A stretch of DNA of 44,563 nt from Trebouxia sp. TZW2008 (taxonomy: Eukaryota; Chlorophyta; Trebouxiophyceae; Trebouxiales; Trebouxiaceae): the NCBI GenBank assembly GCA_002118135.1, contig BDIU01000289.1, positions 1 to 44,563 of the forward strand, in the 5' to 3' direction. Positions 28,501 through 38,445 of this stretch are shown here, piece after piece; position 1 is the first letter of the stretch; every line of letters begins with the position of its first letter. Both the position numbers and the translations under genes were made by a program. Under the pieces are notes generated by a model. The model was not told the origin of the DNA and did not search any database. It saw only the letters and a program-made list of their open reading frames with translations.

Positions 28501-31500
28501 GACCAAGCAGTGCCAGCACGTGTTTCTGGAGTTCTCTGCCTAAAGCAATTACGATTTTTAAACACTTCTAGACCCCAAGAAGCCTTTGTTACAGGTGAAC
28601 GAAGAGTTAGTGGATCAGCTGAAGCTTGTGAAGAAGATGGGCAGTGGTCTGAGGTCAGGCCTTCAGGCTAAGGAAGCAGAGCTTACGACTGCTCTGCAGG
28701 AGTTGGAAGCTGAGCGGCAGAAAAGCAGCGCAATGCACAAGCGCAATGTAAGCTGATGATGTCTTCTGCAGCAGCATACAGTGTCTGTTAAACTGACATC
28801 CGAGCATGCCTATACAATACATTTCAGGGTGTCAATGCAAGCTGCTGTGTGCTTCTGTGGGCAGCACACAATGCATATGAGCACTCACAACACAGCGTCA
28901 TTGTACATCATCTGTGAAGACCAATGCTAGTCCACTGGTTGTGCGCACCAGTGTCTACTTCTTTGCATTATGCTTCTGCAGTCCAGTGACATGCACTCCT
29001 GACAGGATGACCTATGAGCTAAACACTTGCAACGGAAGCTCAGCGTTGCATGGTCTGCACGACTAGCCTTATTCTTGCATTCATACAGAAGCAGAGACTG
29101 TAAACACTATATCTTGTGCTGGATACGCATCAGCTGAGACATGAGGTGTATTGCAGATGCTGTCATGCCCAAGTGACCATCAAGTCTCCACTACCCTGGT
29201 TCTTGCTAGGTCGGGTCCAAAAGCATTGTCACTGACTGTTGGTATGCTGCTCCAGGGTCAGCTAGCTGAGGCACAGAGGCAGCACCAGGGAGCCATTTCC
29301 ACACTCCAGGGCGAGAAGCAGAAGGCATTCACGGCCCAGGAGCTCGTCAGGCAGCAGCTGCAGGAGAAGACAAGTGCCCTAGAAGCAAGTCAAAGGGACC
29401 TGGCAAATGCCACCGCTGCCGCTGCTACCTCTGCTGCCGCATCTCAGGTCAGTCAGTATAATAAGGTAGCACTGATAACATAGCAAGCTACTCAGAAGGG
29501 AGAGTTAACTTCACGCTGTGGTCGAGCAGCAGCAGATTAATCTTTAATGGCTTGACCGTGAAGAAGATCTGCACCAGCATGTATCAGTGTACGATCATGT
29601 GTTGACAGTGTTCAAACGCGGCTTCCTTTTGGCTGACAGCTCTCTATGGCTGTCTGCGGTAACTGTTGCCATGGAAGTGCAGCACATCACAAAGCTTACC
29701 GGCTGATGTATGACATTCTGCAGCTGTGCCCTTCAATTGTGCACGTGACACTAAAGTCCAACTGAATTTGAAGTTTTGGATTGTGCTACAGGATCAGCTG
29801 GCTAAACTGCAGAAGCAGCACCAGCAGGATCTGTCCAAGCTGAAGAAGCAGAAGCAGGAGGCTGACAAGGCTCAAGCACGAACACAGCAGCAGCTGAAGG
29901 AGAAGAGTAGTGCTCTGGCAGCAAGCCAGAAGGCTCTGGCAGACGCAAATGCTGCCGCTGCTACTGCTTCTGCTGCTGCATCTCAGGTCAGATCAACAAC
30001 TGCGCTTCATCTGACTTCTTTCAATGTGCAGCGACATCTCTTTGTGTTGAATGCATGCTGTGGCGCAAAGGTACAGTGTTGAGCAAGCCGAATCAGGCTT
30101 TAACTGCTGTGTAGTGGCTGTATCACGAGGCCGGCAGTGCTTATGACTGAGCTCTGCAAGGGAGACGCTGGGGTGTCCTGCTTTGTCTCTCAGCGACACT
30201 GCTGACTGCTTCTGAGCTCACATGCAGCTGTGATGTGTTCTGTCACTACTAGTCCAACAGCTTCCCACCATCAAGTGCAAATCACAGACCTCTTGCATCA
30301 GTTCATTCTACAGTGACTATCAACCGTCGAGCAATGCAGCTCTTTTCCAACAAGCTACACTGCAAACTTTTTGACATCACTCACCTGCCTGATAGAAATG
30401 TGTTGAATTCTATGCAGACACTGCAGCAGCGACTGGAAGAGGCAGACAAGATCAATGCCTCCTTGCGGCAAAAGCTGGGCGCCATAGCCAGCGGTCAAGC
30501 AGGTGGTTCACAGGTGGGTTGTTGAATGCACTTTCAGCTGCTGCTATAAACATGCCGACACCAATGAGCTGAGCCTTCGTGCCTGTCATGCTCCTGTTTG
30601 CGCAATTTGCACTACTACAATGCACAAGGTCCATGTCACAAGCTTGCAGAATCATGTATGATTTTTTGGTTAATTGAGTGCCGGCATCCCTTAACTACTC
30701 CTGTCTGTACCAGTTTGTATCATTATGGAAGTTGAGCACACACACATGCACGTCAAATCCTGCACAACAATGCGCATCGCATTGCTTGCTCAGCCATTCT
30801 GAGCATCTGACCAGAGATTGGTCTAAGACATTTTTTGGCCTGTTTTGGCTGTGTTGCATGCTGACCCAAAATTGGCTTTCTATTTATGCAGGAGTCACAG
30901 ATGATCAAGGCACACAGGCTCCGCTAAGAGCAGGAGGCTTCAGGTGTTGCAGTAGCAGCTGCTGGCAGTATATGCCCTGACCCCCCTGCCACCCCAAGCC
31001 ATCCACCTCACAAAACTGCTGCTCAGGTGAGCCACTGAATCACACGCAGTATTGTGTCAGCAATATGTCTTATAGTATGGACTATGAAACCATGGTTAAT
31101 AGTGCCTATTTTGTAGTCTACAGTCTAAGCGCATGTGGCAGCTAGGCCAAAAGGGTTCAAAGTCAATGCATGGGGGCCTATGTCTACCCGTGACATTGTT
31201 TGCTGACCCTGCAGATGCTCACATATGATGCTGAATAAATTCATGACTCAGCTTCCAACAATGATTTTGGGCTGAGATGCAGAGTGTAGCATGGTGGATG
31301 CAAGCCGATAGCCTCTATGATGCTGTTTGCTCCTGCAAAATGATGCTGATGCATGCACCCCCTTCTCAAAGTCCTTCAGTGGAAGCCTTGACTAACAGCA
31401 AACCCTGTCGCCTGCAGGACAGCTCCTGTGACAGCAGTCCCACCAACAGCAGAAGTGATGCCAAGAGCGCTGCGCAGATACAGGCTTTGGAAGCCCAAGT

Positions 31501-31564
31501 GCACATGCTTGACACAAAGCTTCAGGCTGCGCTAGTGCAGCAGCAGATAGCAGTGCTGCGGAAG
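22578..31564 (+). CDS. Large coiled-coil protein built from repeated exons
   Basis: Long heptad-rich protein of unknown function; Gln/Ala/Glu-rich coiled coils suggest a golgin-, tether- or cytoskeleton-like role (inference). Supported exons: 22578-22667, 22784-22897, 23551-23670, an uncertain one ending 24588, 25088-25423, 25650-25880, 26143-26259, 27027-27256, 28198-28422, 28595-28747, 29256-29447, 29792-29986, 30418-30513, 30892-31026, 31418-31564. All securely bounded exons are in phase 0 at both ends, so they can be added or skipped without frameshift. Exon 25650 (77 codons) and exon 27027 are paralogues, as are 29256 and 29792 (both end in an Ala-rich ASQ). Oddities: exon 27027 is one base short of 77 codons, exon 30892 has an internal TAA at 30925, and the intron after 25880 uses a GCAAGT donor. 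It may continue into the kinase domain at 32034. Confidence 0.65.
26340..26930 (+). repeat. ~86-bp tandem array of acceptor-like sites in an intron
   Basis: Seven diverged units, each with a pyrimidine-rich tract then CTGCAG/CTGTAG followed by GGC or GGGTTTGA. The AG boundaries precede bases 26412, 26497, 26587, 26666, 26754, 26842 and 26926. The real acceptor of the downstream exon follows at 27027, with the same layout (GCCTGCAG then GCCAAAGACAGGGTTGA). Spacing is 79-90 bp, then 101 bp. These are decayed copies of the acceptor and exon head. Confidence 0.78.
27303..27600 (+). repeat. Four downstream copies of exon 27027 tail plus donor
   Basis: Copies of the exon end AKDRALK plus GTGAGT. 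Boundaries are at 27256 (real), 27338 (36-nt copy LETAVAEDEALQ then GTGAGG), 27422 (IDVAGDRVLE then GTCAAC), ~27512 (GAGCCTTTGAT then GTGAGT) and ~27598 (degraded). The period is 82-90 bp. The first two copies have both an acceptor-like AG and a donor and could act as 36- and 30-nt microexons in phase 0. Confidence 0.75.
27850..28185 (+). repeat. Two upstream copies of exon 28198
   Basis: Tandem copies of the exon head (AKTALQTQLTELQQAHAEFQ), starting at 27850 and 28020 behind ATGCTGCAG, 170-178 bp apart. Copy 1 is frameshifted near 27910. Copy 2 reads VKAALHTQLTEMQQAHAELQ then meets a TAG where copy 1 has CAG, and a second TAG shortly after. Copy 3 (28198) is intact to a donor at 28422. Confidence 0.85.
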
Positions 31565-32033
31565 GTATGACTTCTGCAGACTTCTGCCTTATATTTAACG
31601 CTTGTCAGTCAAGCATGCATTGGAGTCTACATCCCCGACTTCCCCTGGCAGGGGGGTCACCCAAACAAAATTTTATCAACAACAGTACATTACCAGTATA
31701 GCCCACACTCATTGCCTGCACCCCTCACAAACATGCGCACATGACGTGGGCAACCCCCCTTGTTTTAGGGCCCCTGATGCATGTTGTCATGCTCCTGCAA
31801 TAAGCCATCAACATCACAGTGCTGTTGTTCTTGGAGCAACATATGCCTCAGACATGAGCATCTTTAGCTGCAGGACAATTGTGAGTGCATGCCCATCAGG
31901 AGCCTGCATGCTGCTGCAAGCATCATCTGAATTAACATGTGTTGCCCACTTTGTACTTCTTTCCACAAATGCAACCACGAGGTTATTTAGATACTATTTG
32001 ACAGCCAATCTAACAGTTGCTGCTTTTGTGCAG

Positions 32034-33757
32034 ACAAGACTCTGCTGCACTGGCGCAATACTGGGGAAGGCCTCAATGCACATGTGCTGGAGTGGAACAG
32101 CCCAATGTATCCCCAGTGTGTCGTCAAGTAAGGGCAGCCGTGTCACATGATCAGCAAGGCTCATAAGCTGACTAGGATCCGCCACCCAGGCATAGTGCGG
32201 GTCTTTGCAGTTGTGGGTCCCCATGACAGGCAGCCAGGCCCAGGAGACAGTGTCTGTATGGTGATGGAGCGCCTCGGCAGCAGCATAGCACCCCATCTCA
32301 CTGGCAGGTTAGGCCTGCGCTGCTTCTTGCACTGGCTTTGCATGTTTGAGTTTGCTCTGTGTATGACGCTGAGCTTTTCCTGACAAAACACACCAGCTGT
32401 TGGCCGTTTGCTCTGTTTGTGTGCTGGCTCATGGATTGCAGCCCCTGACTCATACCTCTGCATAAACAAAGACAGGTTTCTGTTAGGCACCATAACAGGA
32501 GCCTCGGTGAGCAGAAGCAGTCCTGTTTTGCATACATGACATGCCGTGTGCGGACCGCAGGTTGCCAATAGGGACTGTGGTGAAGAAGATGGGCTTGTTG
32601 GCTTCAGCACTGGCATGCATGCATGAGCACGGGCTGGTGCACCAGGATCTGCATCCAAACAACGTCTTGCAAACACAAGATGGCGCTGAGTGGCGCATCA
32701 CAGACTTTGGAAACGCAGCCTGGGTGACCCAGCAAGATGGCTCCCCAACTCGCCTTGATACAAGCATGTATGCTGCTCCTAGCTCTGTCATGCTACCTTT
32801 TGTGCAAAGCCGTGTTCTGTGTACTTCTTGTTCCTTCTCATGCTTCATCCTGCCAGATCATATGACAGATGAGATGCATCATGAGTACGACTAAATGCTG
32901 CATTGCGCTTATGATGAGGAGACTGGCTGTCTGCAGTATTTGAGTGTCATTGAAATGCGTGTTTGTTCGTGAGATGAGGTCTGGGCAACACCTGCTTTGG
33001 GCTGCACATTACAGCGCGTTTGCTTGATGCACACTGCTGAAAGCTTGAGCATGACAAAGGCGTATATTCTAATAAAAAGCCTGGCTGGTGCAGGGCTGGT
33101 ATTGGCATCCAAGCGCCAGATGAGCTGTTGAGAACAAAGCAGTACACGCCACGCCCCTCCAATGATGTGTGGGCAATTGGCCTTCTGCTCCTCCAGCTGC
33201 TAGGAGGCGAGTGGGCTGAGGCTCACTACCAAGCTCTCTCAGGCAGCTCTGAGCCCACCTTAGCCTATGCTCAGTCACTACGGCACCTGCCTCCGGGAAG
33301 GTCATATCTGTCACAGGTCAGGCATGCTATCATCATGCATGTGTCATCTTTGCGTCTGTTTGAGACGCTGCAGTGCAACGGCATGTTGGCATAGGCCGTG
33401 ATTTTACTGTGATGTCACAAGTTCTGACATCACATGTTCCAGATGTTTGAGTGCTGATGGCTTCAAAATCACTCTCTCGCTCTGTCTCATTTTGCAGTTG
33501 ACACGCTGTTGATGACAGCAGTCAGTCGCTTATGGCTTAATGATGTGCAGGCACAGCTTCCGCAACTGTCATGGAGGTGGGTTGGTCTGCAGAATGTCTT
33601 GAAGGGCTGCCTTGACTGCAACCCTGCCACCAGATGGTCTTCTGCAAGACTTGCTGACTTCGTTCATCTCGTCTCGCTGCATGACCTCCTCCACCTGGTG
33701 TATGATGTGCTAAACTGTGCTGTCAGATTTACATCAATTCGGTCAAGCCATTCATGA
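32034..33757 (+). CDS. Protein kinase domain, atypical; internal TAA
   Basis: Eukaryotic protein-kinase fold in about four exons: 32034-32307, 32561-32767, 33094-33316, 33551-33757. A Gly-rich loop GEGLNAHVL and beta-3 CVVK (Lys codon 32126-32128) are followed at once by an in-frame TAA (32129-32131). The same frame then continues as AHKLTRIRHPGIVRVFAVV and VMERLGSSIAPHL. The catalytic loop is HQDLHPNNVL (HRD changed to HQD), then ITDFGNAAW with DFG intact, an APE-like APDEL, NDVWAIGLLLLQLLGG, and CLDCNPATRWSSARL of subdomain XI. The alpha-C glutamate appears replaced by Lys. The 5' exon enters in phase 1 while the last coiled-coil exon (31564) leaves in phase 0, so a joining exon is missing or this is a separate gene. 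It may be a pseudokinase or pseudogene; the substrate is unknown. Confidence 0.72.
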
Positions 33758-34109
33758 ACATTTTAGCACAGTATGTTTGCTGTACATATGAGTAAGCTGA
33801 CGCTGCCTTTACTACCCCGCAGTTTAGTAACCGCAATAGCCAGGCCTCAGCGGCCTCTCGAGTACACTAAATAGGTCACAATCCTGTTGATTGAACACTG
33901 TTCGCTAAGTCCTCCGCATGTGAATACAACCGCTGTGTCACCAAACAAGTCTTGCACAGTCTTGTTTAGCAGATTATGGGCCCACTCACTTCGTTGTGAG
34001 CGGAGTCGTGCGGACGGGCAGATCATCACGATCATCAGTGCGACGCGAGCGTCGTGACTAGTGTCTCAAGGTGCTAACTGCTGGCAGCAGGCGAAACAAA
34101 CGCAGACAG
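33758..34109. other. Intergenic, no feature recognised
   Basis: Lies between the kinase stop codon and the gag-like ORF. A retroelement 5' LTR and primer-binding site would be expected here if the element were complete. No TG...CA-bounded repeat matching another part of the window, and no typical tRNA-complementary site, was found. Confidence 0.4.
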
Positions 34110-34697
34110 ATGGCTTCAGAAAGCCGCATCGTGATCGAAAAGCTGGACACCGACAACTATGGCATCTGGCGACAGCGTATGAAGGCGCTGCTACTCAGCA
34201 AGGAGTTGTGGGGCGTCATCGACGGCGACGACAGCGAGGACAAGAAGAAGTCAAACCGAGTCATGGGACTACTCCTTCTTCATGTGTCGGACTTCCATCT
34301 GGGCCTGGCAGACGAGGTTGCCACGGCGAAAGGCTTGTGGGACAAGCTGGAGTCTACTTTCAAGGCAAAGTACAACGCGCGCCGTCTTCTCCTCAGACAG
34401 CAGCTCAACACAATCAGGAAAGAAGCAACAGAGAGCATTCCTCAGTATGTTGCTCGGGCCAAGAGCATTGCTGGTGAACTGGAGGCAGTGGGGCACAGGC
34501 CAGAAGCCTCAGAAATCACCCTTCCAGTGTTGCAAGGGCTTCCAAAGGAGTACAACATCCTGGTCACAATTTTCAATGTAGCCAAGGAGACGCCCTCCAT
34601 TGATGACCTGCTGCCAATGCTGCTGACGACAGAACAGCAAGTCAGTGAAGAGTCAGAGCCAGTTGGACATAGTTTGCCGATGCGGGCACAACAGTGA
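34110..34697 (+). mobile_element. Copia-type (Ty1) gag remnant, UBN2-like
   Basis: An intact 195-residue frame from ATG at 34110 to TGA. It begins with the KLDTDNYGIWRQRMKALL signature of Copia gag N-termini, followed by LWDKLESTFKAKYNARRLLL, IPQYVARAKSIAGEL and LPVLQGLPKEYNILV, the order seen in UBN2/gag-polypeptide families. The CCHC knuckle and the protease, integrase and reverse transcriptase that should follow are absent, and nothing retroelement-like continues after the stop. It is a truncated insertion or a host-retained gag gene. Lack of introns contrasts with neighbouring genes. Confidence 0.82.
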
Positions 34698-35822
34698 TCA
34701 TATTTGGCTGCAATTGACATCAAGACATGCACAACTGCAGCTAGCTGGGGAAAGTACTACTTGATCAGTCACTGCCTGGCAAGACTGGGTAGCAATATAG
34801 CACAAGCGCAGTTCGTTCGCACACAACTAGTCAAGCACACAAAGCATTCCCATTGCCAAGGCTTTTCCAATCAAGCAGCATGATGTTGCTCAAGATGGTT
34901 TTTCCCAGGGCATTGCAATGCTTGAAGAAGGAAAGCAGGCAGCAGCTAAGCCTCATGATCACATTGCACACATGTTGCTATGCATGTTGCATGGTCAGCG
35001 TCAGTGGTGAGCTGAGCTGTGTAGGGAGTTGCACACGGTCCAGTCTTCCAGTCTGAAGTGCTGCCACCCAAGCTGAAGAGGCAATGGCATCACAGTCAGC
35101 ATGATCAATGTCAATATCAATGTTCTCATTTGCAAAGCAGTCCGGCACATACTCAGCAAGCAACAACATGCACCCTTTCGTTCATTTATTGTCCAGTCTG
35201 AGTTGCCCAATTGCATCCAGGCATGCCCCTCCGAGTCTTACACGCGATCATAGTCTTGTCAAGCGCCGCATGCTCACTTGCTGACATCAATCAAGTACAG
35301 TGCTGGAGCACAATAACTGTGCTGATACATATGGGGAGGATAATCACTGGAAAAACGCAATTGCAAAATATTGCACAGCTGAATGGCAAACATTCTGATT
35401 GTGGGGATAGTGACAGATCCACAACAGCTTGTGGTCAGCTGGAGCCTGTCTTGTCTGAGATGGGCAATTGCATGCCATTTACATAATATATTTTCATGAA
35501 TGTCAATATGCCAATGTTGATCAGAACATGCTTCAATTCTGGCAGTTGTGCAAAATATGTACAAGCATTTCTCAAGTTGCAGGGCACTTGTGCACTAATT
35601 TGTAACCAGTAAATCTTTTGCCTAATGATTATGCAGTTGCATGCAAGTCCTTGAATAATTTGACAGGTTCTTGAATAAATCCAGAGTGCAGTAGTGGGGC
35701 ATGGAGCCCACTGTGGATTATCTGAGTTGTGCCACCCCCTGTATAAGCTGCCTGAATAGATCACATAACTTTAGCTTTTGTTCTCTAGATGGCATGTCAT
35801 CTGTGCCCACTAGACTGTCTAT
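34698..35822. other. Intergenic, no supported gene
   Basis: No pol domain of the Copia element, conserved exon or RNA gene was recognised. Composition is fairly AT-rich with scattered TGCA words. The last part may hold the 3' untranslated region of the minus-strand gene ending at 35823. Confidence 0.45.
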
Positions 35823-36342
35823 CTACAACATAACTAAACACTTTTTGACATACTTGAACTTTTTGGCACGCTCTCGGGGGATTGTGTTGCCCTTGCGAAG
35901 ATGCTGCTGCAGGTCACTTCCGTAAGGTTTGCAATCCTTCAAGCAATACCCGTGCTTTTTGATGCGCTGCTTACAGACGTTCATGCTGGTTGGGTCGTCT
36001 TCGTGAGCCTGCTGCAGCTTTCGGTCGAGCAAACTCAACCGCTTGTTAAGCGACATTTTCCCAAACGAGCGGGCTAAGTCGTCAAACAAGGAGTCTGCAT
36101 CAAACGCGCTGCAGAGCACCAAGGGCTGGTTGCCGACAAGGTATGGACAGGACAGCGCAGGCAATAATTGCAGATCTCATAAGATCTGGCGGCAGATCTG
36201 CACCTAAGACCCGCACTATCTCAAGCGGACGCATAACTCACCTATTAGCGGATACTGAAGAAGTTGGGCTATCAACAGATTGAGCCCTCCCAGAGCTCGA
36301 GGTTGCACCGGAACCGGACGGAGGTTTTTTACGCGGCGCCAT
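35823..36342 (-). CDS. Small basic two-exon protein, 128 residues
   Basis: Exon 1 is 36342-36242 (MAPRKKPPSGSG... Ser/Thr-rich) and exon 2 is 36108-35823, joined in phase 2 to read SAFDADSLFDDLARSFGKMS. The rest is helical and strongly basic (LNKRLSLLDRKLQQAHEDD, CKQRIKKHGYCLKDCKPYG) and ends RERAKKFKYVKKCLVML then TAG. The start ATG, a good donor (AG/GTGAGT), a CTGCAG acceptor and phase agreement support a real gene. Four cysteines in CxxxxxxxxxC...CxxxC arrangement are present but match no known finger. A nuclear or nucleic-acid-binding role is plausible from charge only; the family is not recognised. Confidence 0.6.
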
Positions 36343-37914
36343 CGGTATCGCTGTTGGTCAGCAGTGCCTGTAGCTGCAGAGCTGAGCACGTTATGACCTG
36401 GCAGATCAAGAGTGTAGATGCGCTGAGCAGAACTCGTCAGCAATGAGCGGAAGACCTCAGCGACGCACCGCTGTTTGCGCTCAGCTTCGTCCCGATTTGA
36501 GCTTCCGCGTGAACTTCATGCTCGCATGCCTCCATGATCAAAGCTCTGCAGGCCACAGTGACAGGCTAATAATGCGCAACTGTAGTGTAATTTTCAAGTA
36601 AACTTTTGTCAAGTTGCAGGGACCATATGCATTTGCTGCAGGGCGTTCAGCATGGCTGTACAATTTGGGCTACGCCAAATTTGGGACGTGGTCAGACTGA
36701 TCAGGCTGCCACGCCCATTGCAAAGCAAGTATGGTTGCCTTGCATCTTGTTCAGGTTGCGTTGCACTTGAGGACTGCGCTTTTGAAATAGCAGAGGAGTT
36801 GGGGTTCATCAGGTTTCATGATTACTGTGCGGCATCCCACTTTGCCAACACTCTCAAATCTGCAACACTGTTTAGTGCAATTGTGACCTGTTGCAAAGAT
36901 CAAAGGACTGCGTCAGAGCTGTAAGACTTCCCTCTCATACATAAGCCTGCGAGGCTAATCACAACCTTGGTTGTGGGATGATTGCATGATGGTGTTCTTG
37001 TACTTACTCATTCATTCAATGACAGCATGCATATACCCTATATTAAAGATGGGCCATAACATATATCAAATGCATATTGAGCTTTGCTAACCTGCCATGC
37101 CGTGTTGCAACATGGAAAATGACCACTCAGTGACCAAGCCGCTTGCAGTTGCCAGCTGCAGCTGATAACGTGATCCAGTAGCCACCTGCCTCATTGAAAA
37201 CCTCAATCACAACTTGCCCAAAGTCCTCGCAAACCTGCAACACCAGTTGTTTTTGTGATTGCCCACGGCAGCAGTAATGCTTGACCAAATGTAGCTGATG
37301 TAGACAGCGAGACACCCACTGGAATGGGCCACTCTGGAGCAGCCAAACTTCAGAACAAGCGCCATCTCTGATTTTGCACATTGAAACATGGCGCATTTGT
37401 GTTTGATAATAGTTGAGTTCCGTGGACCAGACATGTAGTGCTATTGAGACCTTGCACACCAGAGCCAAGCGGGTTGCAAGAGCTGATGTTGCTACTATTT
37501 GCTGATCTGGATGCCGCGCAAACACAAGCAACAGGGAGCACAGGCAGTAGTGATACTTGTGCATGCATCTGACAGACCTATAACACATATCAAAGTCACT
37601 GGCCATAATATCAAAGAGCAGGTGAGGTGCAGCGTGCAGTTGCGCATGTGGGCTGTACATATGCCATGTGTATCCCAATATGCCTCAAGGGCACGTCCCT
37701 CAAGAGTGTATCCCTCAGAAAACACATCCCTCAAGAAAGTATCCCTCAAGGGCCCCTAATTTGTCTTCCAACGTCTGTGGAACAGATGTTCTTGGCATGG
37801 CAGCTGTTTTCAACTGGCCTTAGGGGCACATGAGGGAGGCTGAACACAGCATCACCAAATTTGCCCCAGCTGGGCGAATGCTCTCCCAGCATAGCTCATC
37901 TGCAGCCTTGAAAA
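36343..37914. other. Gene-poor stretch
   Basis: An open frame at 36652-36924 (+) and several on the minus strand around 37127-37749 show no recognised domain or exon chain. The only structured element is a short tandem repeat at 37690-37758. Confidence 0.4.
37690..37758 (+). repeat. 15-16-bp tandem repeat (ATCCCTCAAG...), ~4 units
   Basis: Units begin GTCCCTCAAG or ATCCCTCAAG and repeat four times with small differences (spacing 15-16 bp). No gene context is recognised. Confidence 0.75.
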
Positions 37915-38016
37915 ATGGTTGACTTAGGCTCTCAGGTGCATGCTGTGGATGCTAAGCAGCAGGCTTTGACGGTGAAGGTCACTCTGTTCAACCTGAGTGC
38001 AGACCAGATAAGCCAG
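37915..38016 (+). CDS. Possible first exon, 34 codons
   Basis: The ATG at 37915 opens a frame (MVDLGSQVHAVDAKQQALTV then KVTLFNLSADQISQ) that ends in CAG followed by GTAATG, a usable donor in phase 0. No matching downstream exon was found before the inverted duplication at 38446. It may be a real 5' exon, a fragment of a displaced gene, or chance. Confidence 0.2.
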
Positions 38017-38445
38017 GTAATGAAGACACCAGAGCATTTCATCAGCATGTCACTGCATGAAGCATTGGGTTCACGTTTTGACCAGTACCAAAATTGAGAC
38101 CGCAATGACATGTTGTTGTCTGTTGTCATGACTTGAGCGACTGAGATGGTGTCAGCTACTCAGGCAGCGTTGCACTCTGCATCTGCTGTAGCTTCAGCTT
38201 ATTGCTGCAAGAAATCACATACCTCAAGCTCTCGAGATATCTCCATCAGCTTCAGGCCATGTGCAAACTTGCAGCAACCGGTACTAGCCAGCTGAAACTG
38301 CATTGCAGCTGCCAGTGAAGTGCTCCGCCTTGTGTGCATGATGCAGCATGACACTCTGCCGCTGCATTGTGGCAACGGTGGTAAGAGCAAACCCTAACAC
38401 TGCTTGGGGCTTCTTCAGCATGTTGCTGCAATCATATGTAGGGAT

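Noticed and set aside
28020..32131. Reassignment of TAA/TAG to glutamine, as in some ulvophycean algae
   Set aside because: Several in-frame TAR codons in the coiled-coil/kinase region would read well as Gln. But about 1,900 codons in the esterase, NASP, FtsH-like and glycosyltransferase genes contain none, and NASP and the 128-residue gene end in TAG. Decay or sequencing error fits better.
33758..36000. LTRs of the Copia element
   Set aside because: No direct repeat pair or primer-binding site could be identified around the gag ORF.
36652..36924. 90-codon ORF on plus strand
   Set aside because: No domain, no start or splice context, and length within chance expectation.
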